Shown: in pieces, positions 26,214-35,276 of the stretch
Position numbering within the stretch: position 1 is the first letter of the stretch
Layout of the letters: every line of letters starts with the position of its first letter
Source: Sphingosinicella soli
Lineage (GTDB): Bacteria > Pseudomonadota > Alphaproteobacteria > Sphingomonadales > Sphingomonadaceae
Assembly (NCBI RefSeq): GCF_014199685.1
Contig: NZ_JACHNZ010000028.1
Coordinates: 1 to 54,325 of the forward strand
DNA length: 54,325 nucleotides
Reading direction: 5' to 3'
The notes under the pieces: model-generated
The model's input: only the letters and a program-made list of their open reading frames with translations
Database searches by the model: none
What the model was told of the DNA's origin: nothing
Made by a program: the position numbers and the translations under genes

Positions 26214-26599
26214 CAGTCGGCGCCACTTGCCGGACGCCGCATCTCGACGATGGTTTCGTAGGTGTCGTCACCCTTGGGCGTGATCTTGACGATGCGCGCG
26301 CCCGACACGGTGCCGCTCACGCTCGCGCGGATCGAATCCGATTGAAGCGACGTGTTCGATGCCGAGGACTGCGACTGCAGCTTCACGCCGTAGACCTGCT
26401 CGGCAAGGTTTCGCAGCGCGGCAAGGTGCGAGGCGCGGATCGCGAGCAGGCGCCGCTCCTCGTCCGTTTTCGCAGGCTGCGACGAAATCGGGGCGAAACC
26501 GACGCCGGTGAGCACGGCGGGCGCCGCTTCCTGCGCCGTTGCGGGCGCACCAAGCAGAGCAATCGCCGCAAGGACGGTTCGGATCGTCATGAGTCTCAT
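26213..26599 (-). CDS. FlgP-like (LPP20 family) secreted protein, no lipobox
   Basis: The 128-residue product has an N-terminal signal peptide (hydrophobic run then GAPATAQ) and a small LPP20-like domain, with AIRASHLAALRNLAEQVYGVKL and a C-terminal half including SDSIRASVSGTVSGARIV. FlgP proteins in Vibrio and Campylobacter are outer-membrane lipoproteins, but no lipobox cysteine is found here, so this version should be a soluble periplasmic protein. It is the first gene of the unit that continues with flgT-like, flgA, flgM and flgN. A weak sigma-28-type promoter lies just upstream. Confidence 0.7.
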   Translation of the reverse strand: MRLMTIRTVLAAIALLGAPATAQEAAPAVLTGVGFAPISSQPAKTDEERRLLAIRASHLAALRNLAEQVYGVKLQSQSSASNTSLQSDSIRASVSGTVSGARIVKITPKGDDTYETIVEMRRPASGAD

Positions 26600-26606
26600 G
26601 GTCTGA

Positions 26607-26633
26607 ATAACGACAGGTGCCGGTTAAGATTAA
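26607..26633 (-). promoter_or_regulatory. Possible sigma-28 promoter of flgP-like-flgT-like-flgA-flgM-flgN
   Basis: On the minus strand the sequence reads TTAATCTT-N11-GTCGTTAT. The downstream element agrees with GTCGTNA seen at the other FliA-type sites and the spacing is right, but the upstream octamer is a poor match. The site is too close to the ATG at 26599 for a typical leader, so confidence is low. Confidence 0.35.
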
Positions 26634-26737
26634 GTGGGCGTCCCGCAGCGTCGGGAAACCGACGGAGGACCGTCAAGGCACCGACAAGCGTCCCAGACCA
26701 TCGAAATTAAATCATTCAAATCAGTACATTACGTATC

Positions 26738-26753
26738 TGGCACGCCACTTGCT
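26738..26753 (+). promoter_or_regulatory. Sigma-54 promoter of the flgB-C-D-E-F-G-H-I-J-K-L operon
   Basis: The site reads TGGCACGCCACTTGCT, matching TGGCACG-N4-TTGCW completely with correct spacing. The predicted start is near 26764, giving a leader of about 27 bases before flgB. AT-rich sequence upstream (about 26700-26735) would suit an activator or IHF-like bending site. Confidence 0.9.
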
Positions 26754-26790
26754 GGAGCGTCAGCGGACAAAAGCATCAGGACGTACCGAC

Positions 26791-27177
26791 ATGGACGTAC
26801 TCGACAATTATTTCGGTGTGCACGGGCAGGCGCTTGAATTGCGTTCGAAGCGGCTCGAGCTGCTCGCCTCGAACATCGCGAATGCCGCGACGCCCGGCTA
26901 CAAGGCGCGCGACATCGATTTCGCGTCGCAGCTGAAGCAGGCCCAGAGCGGCACCGCGCTCGCCGCGACCAGCACCGGCCACATCGGGATGGGCGGACCG
27001 GCAGCCGCCGGCGGCGCTCTCTACCGCATTCCGAACCAGAGCTCGCTCGACGGCAATACGGTCGAGCTTTCCACCGAGCAGACGCGCTTCGGCGAGAACG
27101 CCGTTCAGTACCAGACGACGCTGGCATTCCTGAACGGCCGCATCTCGACGCTGACGCGCGCGCTGAAAGGCGAATGA
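26791..27177 (+). CDS. flgB: Flagellar proximal rod protein FlgB
   Basis: FlgB is one of the proximal rod subunits. The 128-residue product has the conserved rod/hook N-terminal pattern (RLELLASNIANAATPGYKARDIDF) and a matching C-terminal helix. The ATG at 26791 follows the sigma-54 promoter; the open frame further upstream is not rod protein. The stop overlaps the flgC start as ATGA. Confidence 0.96.
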   Translation: MDVLDNYFGVHGQALELRSKRLELLASNIANAATPGYKARDIDFASQLKQAQSGTALAATSTGHIGMGGPAAAGGALYRIPNQSSLDGNTVELSTEQTRFGENAVQYQTTLAFLNGRISTLTRALKGE

Positions 27178-27590
27178 CGATGGCCGGTCTTTCCATCTTC
27201 GACATTTCGGGCCGCGCCATGTCGGCGCAGCTCGTGCGGCTGAACACCACCGCGAGCAACCTTGCCAACGCCGGATCGGTCGCGCGCAGCGAGGCGGAAG
27301 CCTTTCGGGCACGCAAGCCCGTGTTCGAAACCTATTTCGACCAGGCGAGCGGCGGCGCGGCGGCCACCGTGGACATCGCCGAGATCGTCTCGGCGGGCGG
27401 CACGCCGGTGAAGCGCTACTACCCCGGCCACCCGATGGCCGACAAGGACGGGTATATCTACGAGGCCGCAGTCGACCAGACCCAGGAGATGGTCGAGTTG
27501 CTGGAAGCCTCTCGCCAGTATCAGAACAACGTGGAGGTCATCCAGACCGCCAAGTCGCTGATGCTCAACACCCTGAAACTCGGACAGTGA
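27174..27590 (+). CDS. flgC: Flagellar proximal rod protein FlgC
   Basis: FlgC is the next rod subunit. The 138-residue product has the typical N-terminus FDISGRAMSAQLVRLNTTAS and a C-terminal helix with EMVELLEASRQYQNNVEVIQ. The first ATG (27174) overlaps the flgB stop; a second in-frame ATG at 27180 also fits. The gene is followed by flgD after seven bases. Confidence 0.95.
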   Translation: MTMAGLSIFDISGRAMSAQLVRLNTTASNLANAGSVARSEAEAFRARKPVFETYFDQASGGAAATVDIAEIVSAGGTPVKRYYPGHPMADKDGYIYEAAVDQTQEMVELLEASRQYQNNVEVIQTAKSLMLNTLKLGQ

Positions 27591-27597
27591 GGCCGGT

Positions 27598-28278
27598 ATG
27601 ACCAGCACAAGCGGTCTTGATCTCAATGCGCTCGGTCTGAGCGGCTACGAAACGAGCACCACGGTTTCCCAGAAGAGCCAGCTCGACCAGAGCGATTTCC
27701 TGAAGCTGCTGACCACGCAGCTGAAGAACCAGGATCCGCTCAATCCGGTCGAGAACGAGGCGTTCGTTGCGCAGATGGCGCAGTTCTCGTCGCTCGCGGG
27801 CATTTCCGAGATGAATACAAAGCTCGGCAGCATTCTCGATTCGCTGAACAACAATCAGCTTTCGACCGCCACCGGCCTTGTCGGGAAATACGTGCTGACG
27901 TCCGGCAACAAGGCGGTGCCCGACGGCACCGGCGCGGTCTACGGCGCCATCACCATTCCCGAAGGCGCGACCGACACGACGATCGCCATCAAGGATTCCG
28001 GCGGCGCGACGATCCGCACACTGAAGCTCGGCGCGGTCGAGGCCGGCACCCACGAGTTTGCCTGGGACGGCAAGAACGATGCGGGTGAAGCCGTCGAACC
28101 GGGGCCCGTGACCATCGAGACGACGGCAAACGTCGGCGGCAAGCGCGAGGCGCTTTCAACCTCGGTTTACGCCCTCGTTCAGTCGGTCAGCACGGCAACC
28201 GTGAACACGCCGATGACGCTCGATCTGCTCGGCATCGGCTCCGTGACGTTCGACAAGGTTCAAAAGATCAGCAGCTAG
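27598..28278 (+). CDS. flgD: Hook-capping (scaffold) protein FlgD
   Basis: FlgD caps the hook while it grows and is lost afterwards. The 226-residue product has the conserved N-terminal segment QSDFLKLLTTQLKNQDPLNP and NEAFVAQMAQFSSL, and a C-terminal beta domain with HEFAWDGKNDAGEAVEPG (FlgD-Ig-like). Length is normal. It sits seven bases after flgC and 30 bases before flgE. Confidence 0.96.
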   Translation: MTSTSGLDLNALGLSGYETSTTVSQKSQLDQSDFLKLLTTQLKNQDPLNPVENEAFVAQMAQFSSLAGISEMNTKLGSILDSLNNNQLSTATGLVGKYVLTSGNKAVPDGTGAVYGAITIPEGATDTTIAIKDSGGATIRTLKLGAVEAGTHEFAWDGKNDAGEAVEPGPVTIETTANVGGKREALSTSVYALVQSVSTATVNTPMTLDLLGIGSVTFDKVQKISS

Positions 28279-28308
28279 TTTTCACCGTTTCGACAGGAGA
28301 CCCTACTC

Positions 28309-29604
28309 ATGGCCATGTACACCTCGCTCACCGGCCTCAACGCCGCGCAGACCGACCTCTCGACGACCTCGAACAACATCGCGAACGTCGGCACCGTCGG
28401 CTTCAAGCGCTCGCGCGCCGAATTCGGCGACATCATCTCCAGCTCCGCGCTGCAGAGCGCCGGCCGCGTCGCCGGATCGGGCACCGCGCTCAAAACGATC
28501 AAGCAGCAGTTCACGCAGGGCGCGATCCAGTCGAGTCTCAACGTGATGGACCTCGCGATGATGGGCGAAGGCTTCTTCATGGTGAAGTCCACCTCCGGCA
28601 CCACCGACATGCAGTTCACGCGCAACGGATCGTTCTCCGTGAACAACGAGCGTTTCGTCGTGGATAGCGGCGGCCAGGCGCTGCAGGTCTATCCGGTCAA
28701 CGATTCGGGCACGGTGATCTCCACGAGCATCAACGACACGCGCGCGCTGCGCCTGCCGCTGACCTCTGGCCAGCCGCGCGCGACGACCGGCATCAACCTC
28801 TCGCTCAACCTGCCGTCGGACGCTGAGGTTATCCCGAGCAACCCGATCTACACGCCCGCGAATCCCTATGCCTTCGATCCCAGCGATCCCACGACGTTCA
28901 ACCGGTCGACCTCCACGACGGTCTACGATTCGCTCGGCAATCCGATGGCGGCGGAAATCTATTACGTCCGCACGTCGAGCTCGAACTCCTTGGCGACCAC
29001 CAACGACTGGAACGTCCATGTCGTGGTCGACGGCACCGAACTGACGCCGTCGTCGGGTCCGTCGCCGATGGAACTCAGCTTCGACTCCGCAGGTCAGCTG
29101 CTCACCCCCACGACCGGCGTCGGCTTCGATCCGCTCGCCATTCCGGGCGGTGATCCGCTGCTGGTCTCGCTCGACCACGGCACGTCGACGACGCAGTATT
29201 CGGACCCGTTCTCGATCGTCTCGATGACGCAGGACGGTTACCCTTCCGGGCGTCTCGACAGCGTGACGGTGGACAACAACGGCGTCGTTCGCGCCAGCTT
29301 CACAAACGGCCAGACGCAGGCGCTGGGCAAGGTGGCGGTGGCGACCTTCGCCAACGCCAACGGCCTGAAGCAGACCGGCGACGCGCACTACACCTCCACG
29401 GGCATTTCGGGCGAACCGATCCTCGGCGAGGCGGGCGCGAGCGGCATCGGCACGATCCGTTCGGGCGCGCTCGAAATGGCGAACGTCGACATCACCGAAG
29501 AGCTGGTCAACCTGATTACCGCGCAGCGGAATTTCCAGGCGAACGCCAAGGCGATCGAAACCGACAGCGCCATGACCACCGCCATCATCAACATCCGCAG
29601 CTAA
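28309..29604 (+). CDS. flgE: Flagellar hook protein FlgE
   Basis: FlgE polymerises into the hook, the flexible joint of the flagellum. The 431-residue product has the N-terminal rod/hook signature (YTSLTGLNAAQTDLSTTSNN, then IANVGTVGFKRSRAEFGDII) and the C-terminal helix with EELVNLITAQRNFQANAKAI. The middle contains the FlgE surface domains with VYDSLGNPMAAEIYYV. Length is typical. Confidence 0.97.
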   Translation: MAMYTSLTGLNAAQTDLSTTSNNIANVGTVGFKRSRAEFGDIISSSALQSAGRVAGSGTALKTIKQQFTQGAIQSSLNVMDLAMMGEGFFMVKSTSGTTDMQFTRNGSFSVNNERFVVDSGGQALQVYPVNDSGTVISTSINDTRALRLPLTSGQPRATTGINLSLNLPSDAEVIPSNPIYTPANPYAFDPSDPTTFNRSTSTTVYDSLGNPMAAEIYYVRTSSSNSLATTNDWNVHVVVDGTELTPSSGPSPMELSFDSAGQLLTPTTGVGFDPLAIPGGDPLLVSLDHGTSTTQYSDPFSIVSMTQDGYPSGRLDSVTVDNNGVVRASFTNGQTQALGKVAVATFANANGLKQTGDAHYTSTGISGEPILGEAGASGIGTIRSGALEMANVDITEELVNLITAQRNFQANAKAIETDSAMTTAIINIRS

Positions 29605-29629
29605 GCGGACAGACTGACCGGACGCCGAC

Positions 29630-30373
29630 ATGGACCGCCTCGTTTACACCGCCCTCTCCGGCCTGCGCAGCGCAATGTCTGCGCAGGACGTGACGGCGCA
29701 CAACATCGCCAACGCCAGCACGATCGGCTTCAAGCGCGACGTCAGCGAGGCGCAGAGCCGGTATCTTGTCGGCGGACAGTCGTTCGCAAGCCGCATCCAG
29801 GCGGCGGAAGGCACGCTTTCCGCCGATCAGGCACCCGGCACGATCAACCAGACCGGCCGTTCGCTCGACATCGCGCTCGACGGCGACGCGATGATGGCGG
29901 TCCTCGCGCCCGACGGCACCGAAGCCTACACGCGGCGCGGCGACCTGCGCATCAGCGCAACGGGCGTGCTCGAGACCGGCGACGGCCTTGCGGTCGTCGG
30001 CGAAGGCGGGCCGATCACGGTGCCGCCCGCGAACACGGTGGAAATCGGCGCCGACGGCACGATCAGCATCCGGCCGCAGGGCGGGCAGCTGAACGAAATG
30101 TCCGAGATCGGCCGCATCAAGCTGGTCTCCCCCGAGGCGGACGAACTGAAGAAGGGCCTCGACAACCTGATGCGCGCCGCAAATGGCGGCGAGATCGCGC
30201 AGGACGATACGGCCCGTCTGCAGACCGGCGGGCTTGAAGGATCGAACGTCAACATGATGGCCTCGATGGTCGACATGATCGAGCAGGCGCGCGCGTACGA
30301 GGTGCAGGTGCAGCTCGTGACCAGCGTTCGCGACATGGACATGAGCAGCACATCGCTGCTGCGTCTGGAATAG
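29630..30373 (+). CDS. flgF: Flagellar proximal rod protein FlgF
   Basis: FlgF is a rod protein of the FlgF/FlgG family. The 247-residue product starts MDRLVYTALSGLRSAMSAQD with IANASTIGFKRDVSEAQ, and ends in a helix containing GLEGSNVNMMASMVDMIEQA. It is shorter than FlgG, as expected, and stands directly before it (19-base gap). Confidence 0.96.
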   Translation: MDRLVYTALSGLRSAMSAQDVTAHNIANASTIGFKRDVSEAQSRYLVGGQSFASRIQAAEGTLSADQAPGTINQTGRSLDIALDGDAMMAVLAPDGTEAYTRRGDLRISATGVLETGDGLAVVGEGGPITVPPANTVEIGADGTISIRPQGGQLNEMSEIGRIKLVSPEADELKKGLDNLMRAANGGEIAQDDTARLQTGGLEGSNVNMMASMVDMIEQARAYEVQVQLVTSVRDMDMSSTSLLRLE

Positions 30374-30392
30374 AAAAGAAGGAGCCCGGCAG

Positions 30393-31178
30393 ATGAGTTC
30401 GGCACTGCACACCGCACGGAGCGGCCTCGACGCGCAGGACATGCGCATGCGGGTCATCTCCAACAACCTCGCCAACGTCAACACGACGGGCTTCAAGCGC
30501 GACCGCGCCGAATTCCAGAGCCTGATGTACCAGAATTACCGGCAGGCAGGCGCCAACAGCGAGCAATCGACGCAGTACGCCACCGGCCTCAACATCGGCA
30601 CGGGCGTGCGCGTTGTGGGCACCGAGCGCATCAACACGCAGGGTTCGATGCAATCCACCGACAACCCCACCGACATGGCGATCAACGGCGCAGGCTTCTT
30701 CCAGGTTCTGAAGCCGGACGGCACCATCCAGTACACGCGCGACGGATCGTTCACGGTGAGCGCGGAGGGCCTGCTCGTCACCAACGACGGCTACGCCTTG
30801 CAGCCCGACATCAACATTCCCGAAGGCGCGCGGTCGCTGACCATCGGCAAGGACGGCACGGTGAGCATCGTCAACGCCGGTGACACGCTGCCCAGCCAGA
30901 TCGGCCAGGTGCAGACGGTGAACTTCCTCAATCCCGCCGGCCTCCAGCCGATGGGCGACAACCTGTTCGCCGAAACCGCATCGAGCGGCGCGCCGCTGCT
31001 CGGTACGCCGGGCGTCGATGGCCTCGGCGAAATCAACCAGAACATGCTGGAAACCTCGAACGTCAACATGGTCGAGGAAATGGTCAACATGATCGAGACC
31101 CAGCGCGCCTACGAGGTGAACTCGAAGGTGATCTCAACCGTCGACGGGATGATGCAATATGTCACGCAGAACCTTTAG
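30393..31178 (+). CDS. flgG: Flagellar distal rod protein FlgG
   Basis: FlgG makes the distal rod that passes through the P and L rings. The 261-residue product has the N-terminal SALHTARSGLDAQDMRMRVI and NNLANVNTTGFKRDRAEF segments and a C-terminal helix with NVNMVEEMVNMIETQRAYEV. The length is the standard 260-262. An imperfect palindrome starts right after its stop codon. Confidence 0.97.
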   Translation: MSSALHTARSGLDAQDMRMRVISNNLANVNTTGFKRDRAEFQSLMYQNYRQAGANSEQSTQYATGLNIGTGVRVVGTERINTQGSMQSTDNPTDMAINGAGFFQVLKPDGTIQYTRDGSFTVSAEGLLVTNDGYALQPDINIPEGARSLTIGKDGTVSIVNAGDTLPSQIGQVQTVNFLNPAGLQPMGDNLFAETASSGAPLLGTPGVDGLGEINQNMLETSNVNMVEEMVNMIETQRAYEVNSKVISTVDGMMQYVTQNL

Positions 31179-31179
31179 G

Positions 31180-31299
31180 CATTCCGGTGAGGCTGGCCTG
31201 CAAAGGGCGGCTTTCTGCGCTTCCGGTGCTCACGGACCTGATGTCCGCTGCGCTCCGGTTCTCAAAAGCCACCCTTTTCGGCTCAGCCTGACCGGAATG
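31180..31299. repeat. Long imperfect palindrome between flgG and flgH
   Basis: The outer arms CATTCCGGTGAGGCTG (31180-31195) and CAGCCTGACCGGAATG (31284-31299) pair with one mismatch, and the pairing continues inward through AAAGGGCGGCTTT and AAAGCCACCCTTTT and through related CCGGTGCTCACGGAC-like blocks. The right arm ends on the ATG at 31297. In RNA the hairpin would hold the flgH start codon and ribosome binding site in a stem. It may be a mobile palindromic repeat, different in sequence from the one between fliQ and fliR. Confidence 0.75.
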
Positions 31300-31956
31300 A
31301 AGATGCACAGGCTCGCGGCGCTGTCGCTGCTTGCCGCCACCGCAGCTTGCGCCGCGCCATACGAGCGGCCGATGGCGGAATTCGCGGCAAGCCATGCGCC
31401 GGAGCCGGTAAAGCCGGTGCAGGCGACGGGCGCGATCTATCAGGCCGGGCGCTTTGCGAGCCTGGTCGAGGACAATCGCGCGCGTCGCGTCGGCGATGTG
31501 CTGACCATCGTGCTCGTCGAGAAGACGCAGGCCGCGAAATCGGTATCGAGCGCCAGCGCGCGCAACAGCGACATGGCGCTGACGCTGCCGGACGCGAAGC
31601 CCTTCTCGTGGGTGCCGAGCGGGCTGCTTTCGGGCGGCAGCGGACAGAGCTTTTCAGGCCAGGGTTCCGCCGCGCAATCCAACCAGCTGACCGGCGAGAT
31701 GACCGTGACGGTGGCGCAGGTCTACACCAACGGCACCATGCTGGTGCGCGGCCAGAAGCTCATCAAGCTCAACCGCGGCGAGGAGTATCTGCAGATATCA
31801 GGCATCGTGCGCCCGCAGGACGTGACGCCGGAAAACCGCGTCGCCTCCACGCGCGTCGCCGATGCCCGCATCGCTTACTCCGGCACCGGCGAACTCGCAC
31901 AGCAGACCCGCATGGGCTGGCTGCAGCGCTTCTTCACCGCGATTTCACCCTTCTGA
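31297..31956 (+). CDS. flgH: Flagellar L-ring lipoprotein FlgH
   Basis: FlgH forms the outer-membrane L ring. The product (219 residues from 31297) has a lipoprotein signal peptide with the lipobox-like ATAAC, and the family passages [38 protein letters not shown] and [20 protein letters not shown]. Starts at 31297 (ATG AAG ATG) and 31303 are both possible. An open frame runs upstream from 31159, but that part belongs to the palindrome and to flgG. The start is buried in the palindrome, so translation may be low or regulated. Confidence 0.94.
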   Translation: MKMHRLAALSLLAATAACAAPYERPMAEFAASHAPEPVKPVQATGAIYQAGRFASLVEDNRARRVGDVLTIVLVEKTQAAKSVSSASARNSDMALTLPDAKPFSWVPSGLLSGGSGQSFSGQGSAAQSNQLTGEMTVTVAQVYTNGTMLVRGQKLIKLNRGEEYLQISGIVRPQDVTPENRVASTRVADARIAYSGTGELAQQTRMGWLQRFFTAISPF

Positions 31957-31970
31957 CCCAAAGGACGCTC

Positions 31971-33065
31971 ATGCGCCGCTTGCTTCTCGCCTTCGCCATC
32001 GTTCTTGGCCTCGCCGCGCCGGCTTCGGCGGAGCGTGTCAAGGATCTGGGCGATTTCGCCGGGATCCGGTCGAACCAACTCGTCGGCTACGGCATCGTCG
32101 TGGGCCTGAACGGCACCGGCGACGACAATCTCGAATACACGATCCAGAGCATGCGCAGCGCCATCGCGCGCTTCGGCGTGGTGATCCCGCCGGGCGTCAA
32201 GGCCAGCCTGAAGAACGCCGCCGCCGTGATGGTGACGGCCGAGCTGCCGCCCTTCGCCAAGCCCGGCCAGAAGATCGATGTGACGGTTTCCGCCATCGGC
32301 AAAGCGAAGTCGCTTCGCGGCGGCAACCTGCTGCTCACCCCGCTCGTCGGTGCGGACGGCGAGGTCTATGCGATGTCGCAGGGCAGCCTTGCTGTCGGCG
32401 GTCTCGGTGTCGAGGGGCAGGACGGATCGAAGGTCACGGTGAACGTGCCCTCCACCGGCCGCATCCCGCAGGGCGCCAGCGTGGAGCGCATGGTGGATAC
32501 GCCTTTCGCGACCTCTCCGAGCCTCGTGCTCAATCTTCGCGAAGCCGATTTCACGACGACGCAGCGCGTGTCCGACGCCATCAACCGGACGCTCGGCGCA
32601 GGCACCGCTTCGGCTCTCGACGCGGTTTCCATTGAAGTGACGGCGCCGATGCAGGCCGACCAGCGCATCAGCCTCGTCTCGATCATCGAGAATATCGAAG
32701 TGCAGCCCGCATCGCCTGCGGCGCGCGTCGTCATCAATTCGCGCACCGGCACCGTCGTAATCGGTGCGAACGTCCGCGTCTCGCCCGCCGCCGTCAGCCA
32801 CGGCAGCATGGTCGTGAGGGTGACGGAAAACCCGCAGGTCAGCCAGCCCGGCCCCTTCTCGCGCGGCCAAACGACCGTGACGCCCGACAGCGGCATCGAG
32901 GTCGAGCAGGGCGGCGCGCACATGTTCCTGTTCAATCCCGGCGTCGCGCTCGACGACATCGTCACGGCGGTGAACGCGCTCGGCGCCACGCCCGGCGACC
33001 TTGTCGCGATCCTCGAAGCCCTGAAACAGGCCGGCGCGCTCAAGGCGGAGCTGATCGTGATATGA
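31971..33065 (+). CDS. flgI: Flagellar P-ring protein FlgI
   Basis: FlgI forms the P ring in the peptidoglycan layer. The 364-residue product has a signal peptide ending near APASA and the conserved [20 protein letters not shown] and [13 protein letters not shown] segments. Later passages include [20 protein letters not shown] and [20 protein letters not shown]. The ATG at 31971 gives this signal peptide; it lies 14 bases after flgH. The stop overlaps flgJ. Confidence 0.97.
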   Translation: MRRLLLAFAIVLGLAAPASAERVKDLGDFAGIRSNQLVGYGIVVGLNGTGDDNLEYTIQSMRSAIARFGVVIPPGVKASLKNAAAVMVTAELPPFAKPGQKIDVTVSAIGKAKSLRGGNLLLTPLVGADGEVYAMSQGSLAVGGLGVEGQDGSKVTVNVPSTGRIPQGASVERMVDTPFATSPSLVLNLREADFTTTQRVSDAINRTLGAGTASALDAVSIEVTAPMQADQRISLVSIIENIEVQPASPAARVVINSRTGTVVIGANVRVSPAAVSHGSMVVRVTENPQVSQPGPFSRGQTTVTPDSGIEVEQGGAHMFLFNPGVALDDIVTAVNALGATPGDLVAILEALKQAGALKAELIVI

Positions 33066-33373
33066 GCGGCATCGGCGGCATCCAGAATAGCGGCACGGCG
33101 GCAGTCGACGACAGCCGGCAGAACTCGCGCGCGAACCTCGACAAGGCCGCGCAGCAGTTCGAGGCGGTGTTCGTGAACCTGATGCTGAAGCAGGCGCGGC
33201 AGGCGGCCCCCGACGGCGGCCTGATCCAGAGCGATGCGCTGAACACCTTCCGCGAGATGCAGGATCGCCAACTCTCCGGCGAGATGGCCAAGCACAGCCC
33301 GCTCGGCATCGCCGAAGCGCTAACCACGTTCCTTGAACGCGGGCGGCAGGCAAAAGGAAGCGAACCGAAATGA
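33062..33373 (+). CDS. flgJ: Rod-binding protein FlgJ, muramidase domain absent
   Basis: The 103-residue product is only the N-terminal rod-binding domain of FlgJ, with the conserved [19 protein letters not shown] segment and a C-terminal helical motif. In enterobacteria FlgJ is about 310 residues with a C-terminal muramidase. Its absence here is typical of alphaproteobacteria, where a separate lytic transglycosylase does the wall cutting; one is encoded at 22803-23597. It overlaps flgI and flgK by four bases each. Confidence 0.93.
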   Translation: MSGIGGIQNSGTAAVDDSRQNSRANLDKAAQQFEAVFVNLMLKQARQAAPDGGLIQSDALNTFREMQDRQLSGEMAKHSPLGIAEALTTFLERGRQAKGSEPK

Positions 33374-35259
33374 GTGACCTTCTCGCGCTTGGCGCCTCGG
33401 GCGTCCGCGCCTACCAGACCGCGCTCGATGTTGTCGGTGAAAACATCGCCAACGCCAATGTCGCCGGCTATTCGCGGCGCACCGCCGTCATCACCGAAAA
33501 TCCCTCTGCAGGCAGCGGCTATCCGCTGATCCGGCAGACAGCCGCGGGCAACGGCGTCAACGTCAGCAGCATCGCGCGCGCCTATGATGCCTTCCTGGCG
33601 GAAGACGCGCGCCTCGCCGGCGGCGACTATGCCCGCGCCGAGGCGCGCCAGTACTGGCTGAGCGAAATCCAGTCCTTCCTGAACACCGACACGCAGGGCC
33701 TGTCGGGACGCATGACGGCGTTTTACAACGCCGCGCAGGACGTTGCCGCCGACCCCACCTCGCTGTCGGCGCGCGATGCATTCGTCGCGGCGGCGGGCGA
33801 AGTCGCGGCGCAGTTCCGGGGGCTTGCGCAATCCTTCGACAATGTGCGGATCGGCATCAAGCAGGATGTCGACCAGACCGTCGGCCGCATCAACGACATC
33901 ACGAATTCGCTTTCGACTCTGAATGCTTCGATGCGGCGCACAGCCGCCGGCACATCGCAGGCCGCGAGCATCGCCGACGAACGCGACCGGCTGCTGAACG
34001 AACTCGCATCGCTGACCAGGATCGACGTGACCACGCGCGCCGACGGCACCGTCGATGTTCGCCTCGACAATTCGAACGGGCCGATGCTGCTCGATCAGAT
34101 GGGCCCCAAGCTGCTCGGCGCAACCGAAGCGAACGGGCGCATCCAGCTGACGCTTGATCCGTTCGGCAATTCCGGACTGATCGCAGTGCCGTCGAGCGGC
34201 GTGCTCGCCGGTCTCGCCGACGCCTACACGCAGAACGCCGACAGCAGCCGCGCCATCGACACGCTGGCGCAGCAGTTCGTCACCAGCGTCAACGCCGCGC
34301 ACGGCCAGGGCGTCGATCTGAACGGTGTCCCCGGCGGCGATCTGTTCGCGGCCAGCTCGCTGGCGGCGACGCCTTCGCGCACCAACACCGGGCAGGCCAC
34401 CATCCAGATGGAGGTGACGGACGAATCGCTGGTATTCGCGGGCGGTTACGAGCTGCGCTACGACGGCGGCACCAGCCAGTGGACGCTCTCGCGAAACGAC
34501 GGCAGCGCCTCGATCAGCGGCACCGGCTCGCTCGACCTCGACGGCATCCATCTCGAACTCGGCGGCGCGCCCAAGGGCGGCGACTGGTTCAATCTGGAAG
34601 GCATCACGGGCGCGGCGGGCATGCGTGTCCTCGTTTCCGACGGCGCCGAAATCGCAGCCGCCGCGCCGTGGTCGGCGAATATCGCGGCCGCCAATCAGGG
34701 CACCGGCACGGTCGCGGTACGCAGCAATCCCGCCGCAGCCGCCCTGCCCGCCCCCATTCCGGCGAGCTTCACGATCCGCATGGGCGCGGGAAACACCTAC
34801 GAGATCATCGACACGACGGACATCGCCGATCCGCCGACGGTGCTGGCGAGCGGACCCTGGACGCCCGGCGCATGGATTCCGGTGAACGGCTTCGACGTGC
34901 AGATTTCGGGCGCCGCGCAGGAAGGCGACAGCTTCGTCGTCGCCCCCACCACCGCAGGCATGGCCGACAACGCCAACATGCAGCGGATGATCGACACGCG
35001 CCTCGGCAATCCCGGTTTCGAAAGCCGCTACACGCGTGAGGTCACGCGGGTCGCAACCAGCCTCAACGACACCCAGGCGCTGGCCTCCGCAACGAAAGCG
35101 GTGCGCGACAAGGCGCTGGAGGCACGCGATTCCGCCTCCGCCGTCAACCTTGACGAGGAAGCCGCCGACCTCATCCGTTTCCAGCAGGCCTATCAGGCCT
35201 CCGCGAAGATCATCGCCGCCGCCCGCGAGATCTTCCAGACCATCCTCGACATCCGGTGA
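33370..35259 (+). CDS. flgK: Hook-filament junction protein FlgK (HAP1)
   Basis: FlgK connects hook and filament. The 629-residue product has the N-terminal TALDVVGENIANANVAGYSRR segment, a central hook-associated domain, and the C-terminal helix with NLDEEAADLIRFQQAYQASAK. Length is at the long side for the family, mostly from the central surface region. It overlaps flgJ at its start and flgL at its end. Confidence 0.96.
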   Translation: MSDLLALGASGVRAYQTALDVVGENIANANVAGYSRRTAVITENPSAGSGYPLIRQTAAGNGVNVSSIARAYDAFLAEDARLAGGDYARAEARQYWLSEIQSFLNTDTQGLSGRMTAFYNAAQDVAADPTSLSARDAFVAAAGEVAAQFRGLAQSFDNVRIGIKQDVDQTVGRINDITNSLSTLNASMRRTAAGTSQAASIADERDRLLNELASLTRIDVTTRADGTVDVRLDNSNGPMLLDQMGPKLLGATEANGRIQLTLDPFGNSGLIAVPSSGVLAGLADAYTQNADSSRAIDTLAQQFVTSVNAAHGQGVDLNGVPGGDLFAASSLAATPSRTNTGQATIQMEVTDESLVFAGGYELRYDGGTSQWTLSRNDGSASISGTGSLDLDGIHLELGGAPKGGDWFNLEGITGAAGMRVLVSDGAEIAAAAPWSANIAAANQGTGTVAVRSNPAAAALPAPIPASFTIRMGAGNTYEIIDTTDIADPPTVLASGPWTPGAWIPVNGFDVQISGAAQEGDSFVVAPTTAGMADNANMQRMIDTRLGNPGFESRYTREVTRVATSLNDTQALASATKAVRDKALEARDSASAVNLDEEAADLIRFQQAYQASAKIIAAAREIFQTILDIR

Positions 35260-35276
35260 GCACGGGAAACCGAAAC

